Source of the DNA: Candidatus Scatomorpha stercorigallinarum
GTDB lineage: Bacteria; Bacillota_A; Clostridia; Oscillospirales; Oscillospiraceae
Length of the DNA: 7,058 nucleotides
Assembly (NCBI GenBank): GCA_018713375.1
Contig: DVOV01000096.1
Coordinates: 1-7,058 of the forward strand
Direction of reading: 5' to 3'
Under the pieces are notes generated by a model. The model was not told the DNA's origin. It saw only the letters and a list, made by a program, of their open reading frames with translations, and did no database searches. Every line of letters starts with the position of its first letter. The stretch's first letter is position 1. This document shows positions 6,577 through 7,058 of the stretch, one piece after another. Made by a program: the position numbers and the translations under genes.

Positions 6577-7058
6577 TCAAAACACCTTTTTCAAGTATTC
6601 GCCCGTGGCGCTGGCGGCGCAGTCCGCGCAGCCCTCGGGCGTCCCGGCAAAGACGACGGTGCCGCCGGCGTCGCCGCCCTCGGGGCCGAGGTCGATGATG
6701 TGGTCCGCGACCTTGATAACGTCCAGGTTGTGCTCGATGACGACTACGCTGTTGCCGGCGTCGGTGAGCCTGTCCAGGATGGTGATGAGCTTCTGCACGT
6801 CCGCGGTGTGGAGGCCGGTGGTGGGCTCGTCGAGCACATACACCGTTGCGCCCGTCGAGCGCTTGGAGAGCTCCGTGGCCAGCTTCACCCTCTGCGCCTC
6901 GCCGCCGGAGAGCGTCGTGGAGGACTGCCCGAGCTTCACATAGCCGAGGCCGACGTCGAAGAGGGACTGGATCTTGTCCCGTATCCTGGGCAGGTTCTTG
7001 AAGAACTCAAGAGCCTCCTCCACCGTCATGTCCAGCACGTCCGAGATGTTCTTGCCCT
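6577..7058 (-). CDS. uvrA: UvrA, excinuclease ABC subunit A, C-terminal part (5' end outside window)
   Basis: This is the last 159 complete codons of the damage-recognition ATPase of nucleotide excision repair, which loads UvrB at lesions. The fragment begins [19 protein letters not shown], a conserved UvrA stretch. It then shows the second ATPase domain: ABC signature [15 protein letters not shown], Walker [13 protein letters not shown], the H-loop region [12 protein letters not shown], and the usual ending [11 protein letters not shown]...FAGTPE...TGEYLKKVF. All visible motifs are intact and the C-terminus is of normal length, so the gene looks complete apart from the window edge. Walker A of this domain and the whole N-terminal half lie outside. 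It overlaps the ribosome site of the following COG2426 gene. Confidence 0.97.
   Translation of the reverse strand, partial: GKNISDVLDMTVEEALEFFKNLPRIRDKIQSLFDVGLGYVKLGQSSTTLSGGEAQRVKLATELSKRSTGATVYVLDEPTTGLHTADVQKLITILDRLTDAGNSVVVIEHNLDVIKVADHIIDLGPEGGDAGGTVVFAGTPEGCADCAASATGEYLKKVF

Overview
This window is a GC-rich stretch with every recognisable gene on the minus strand. Strong AGGAGG-type ribosome binding sites, a RecD2-type (RecBC-independent) helicase, ComFC, MreB and a COG2426 membrane protein together suggest a high-GC Clostridia member, plausibly Oscillospirales. That placement is an inference from gene content and composition, not a database match.

Read in the direction of transcription (from high to low coordinates), the window opens with the 3' end of uvrA (nucleotide excision repair). 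Two bases after its stop comes a small COG2426 membrane protein, then a short single-pass membrane protein of unknown function with a TTG start. Next are recD2, comFC (competence-associated phosphoribosyltransferase) and an mreB-family gene. Gaps are short or negative (2, 45, -46, 25 and 48 nt), there is no internal terminator, and all genes point the same way. They look like one housekeeping transcription unit of DNA repair, DNA processing and cell-shape genes.

The most interesting part lies between mreB and the last gene (about 1501-1741). A near-consensus sigma-70 promoter starts 8 nt after the mreB stop. It is followed by a perfect Shine-Dalgarno and a 24-codon ORF, then a small hairpin, then a strong intrinsic terminator. 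The U-tract of the terminator runs directly into the Shine-Dalgarno of an ABC exporter gene cut off by the left edge. This promoter, leader peptide, terminator and transporter layout resembles the ribosome-mediated attenuation known for bmrB-bmrCD in Bacillus subtilis. The transporter frame has no ATG/GTG at the Shine-Dalgarno: the best-placed codon is ACG. The same terminator probably also ends transcripts arriving from mreB.

The rest is ordinary, apart from an MreB with several altered signature motifs. There are no RNA genes, mobile elements, CRISPR arrays or gene-free stretches over 300 nt. The long plus-strand ORFs are antisense shadows of GC-rich genes.
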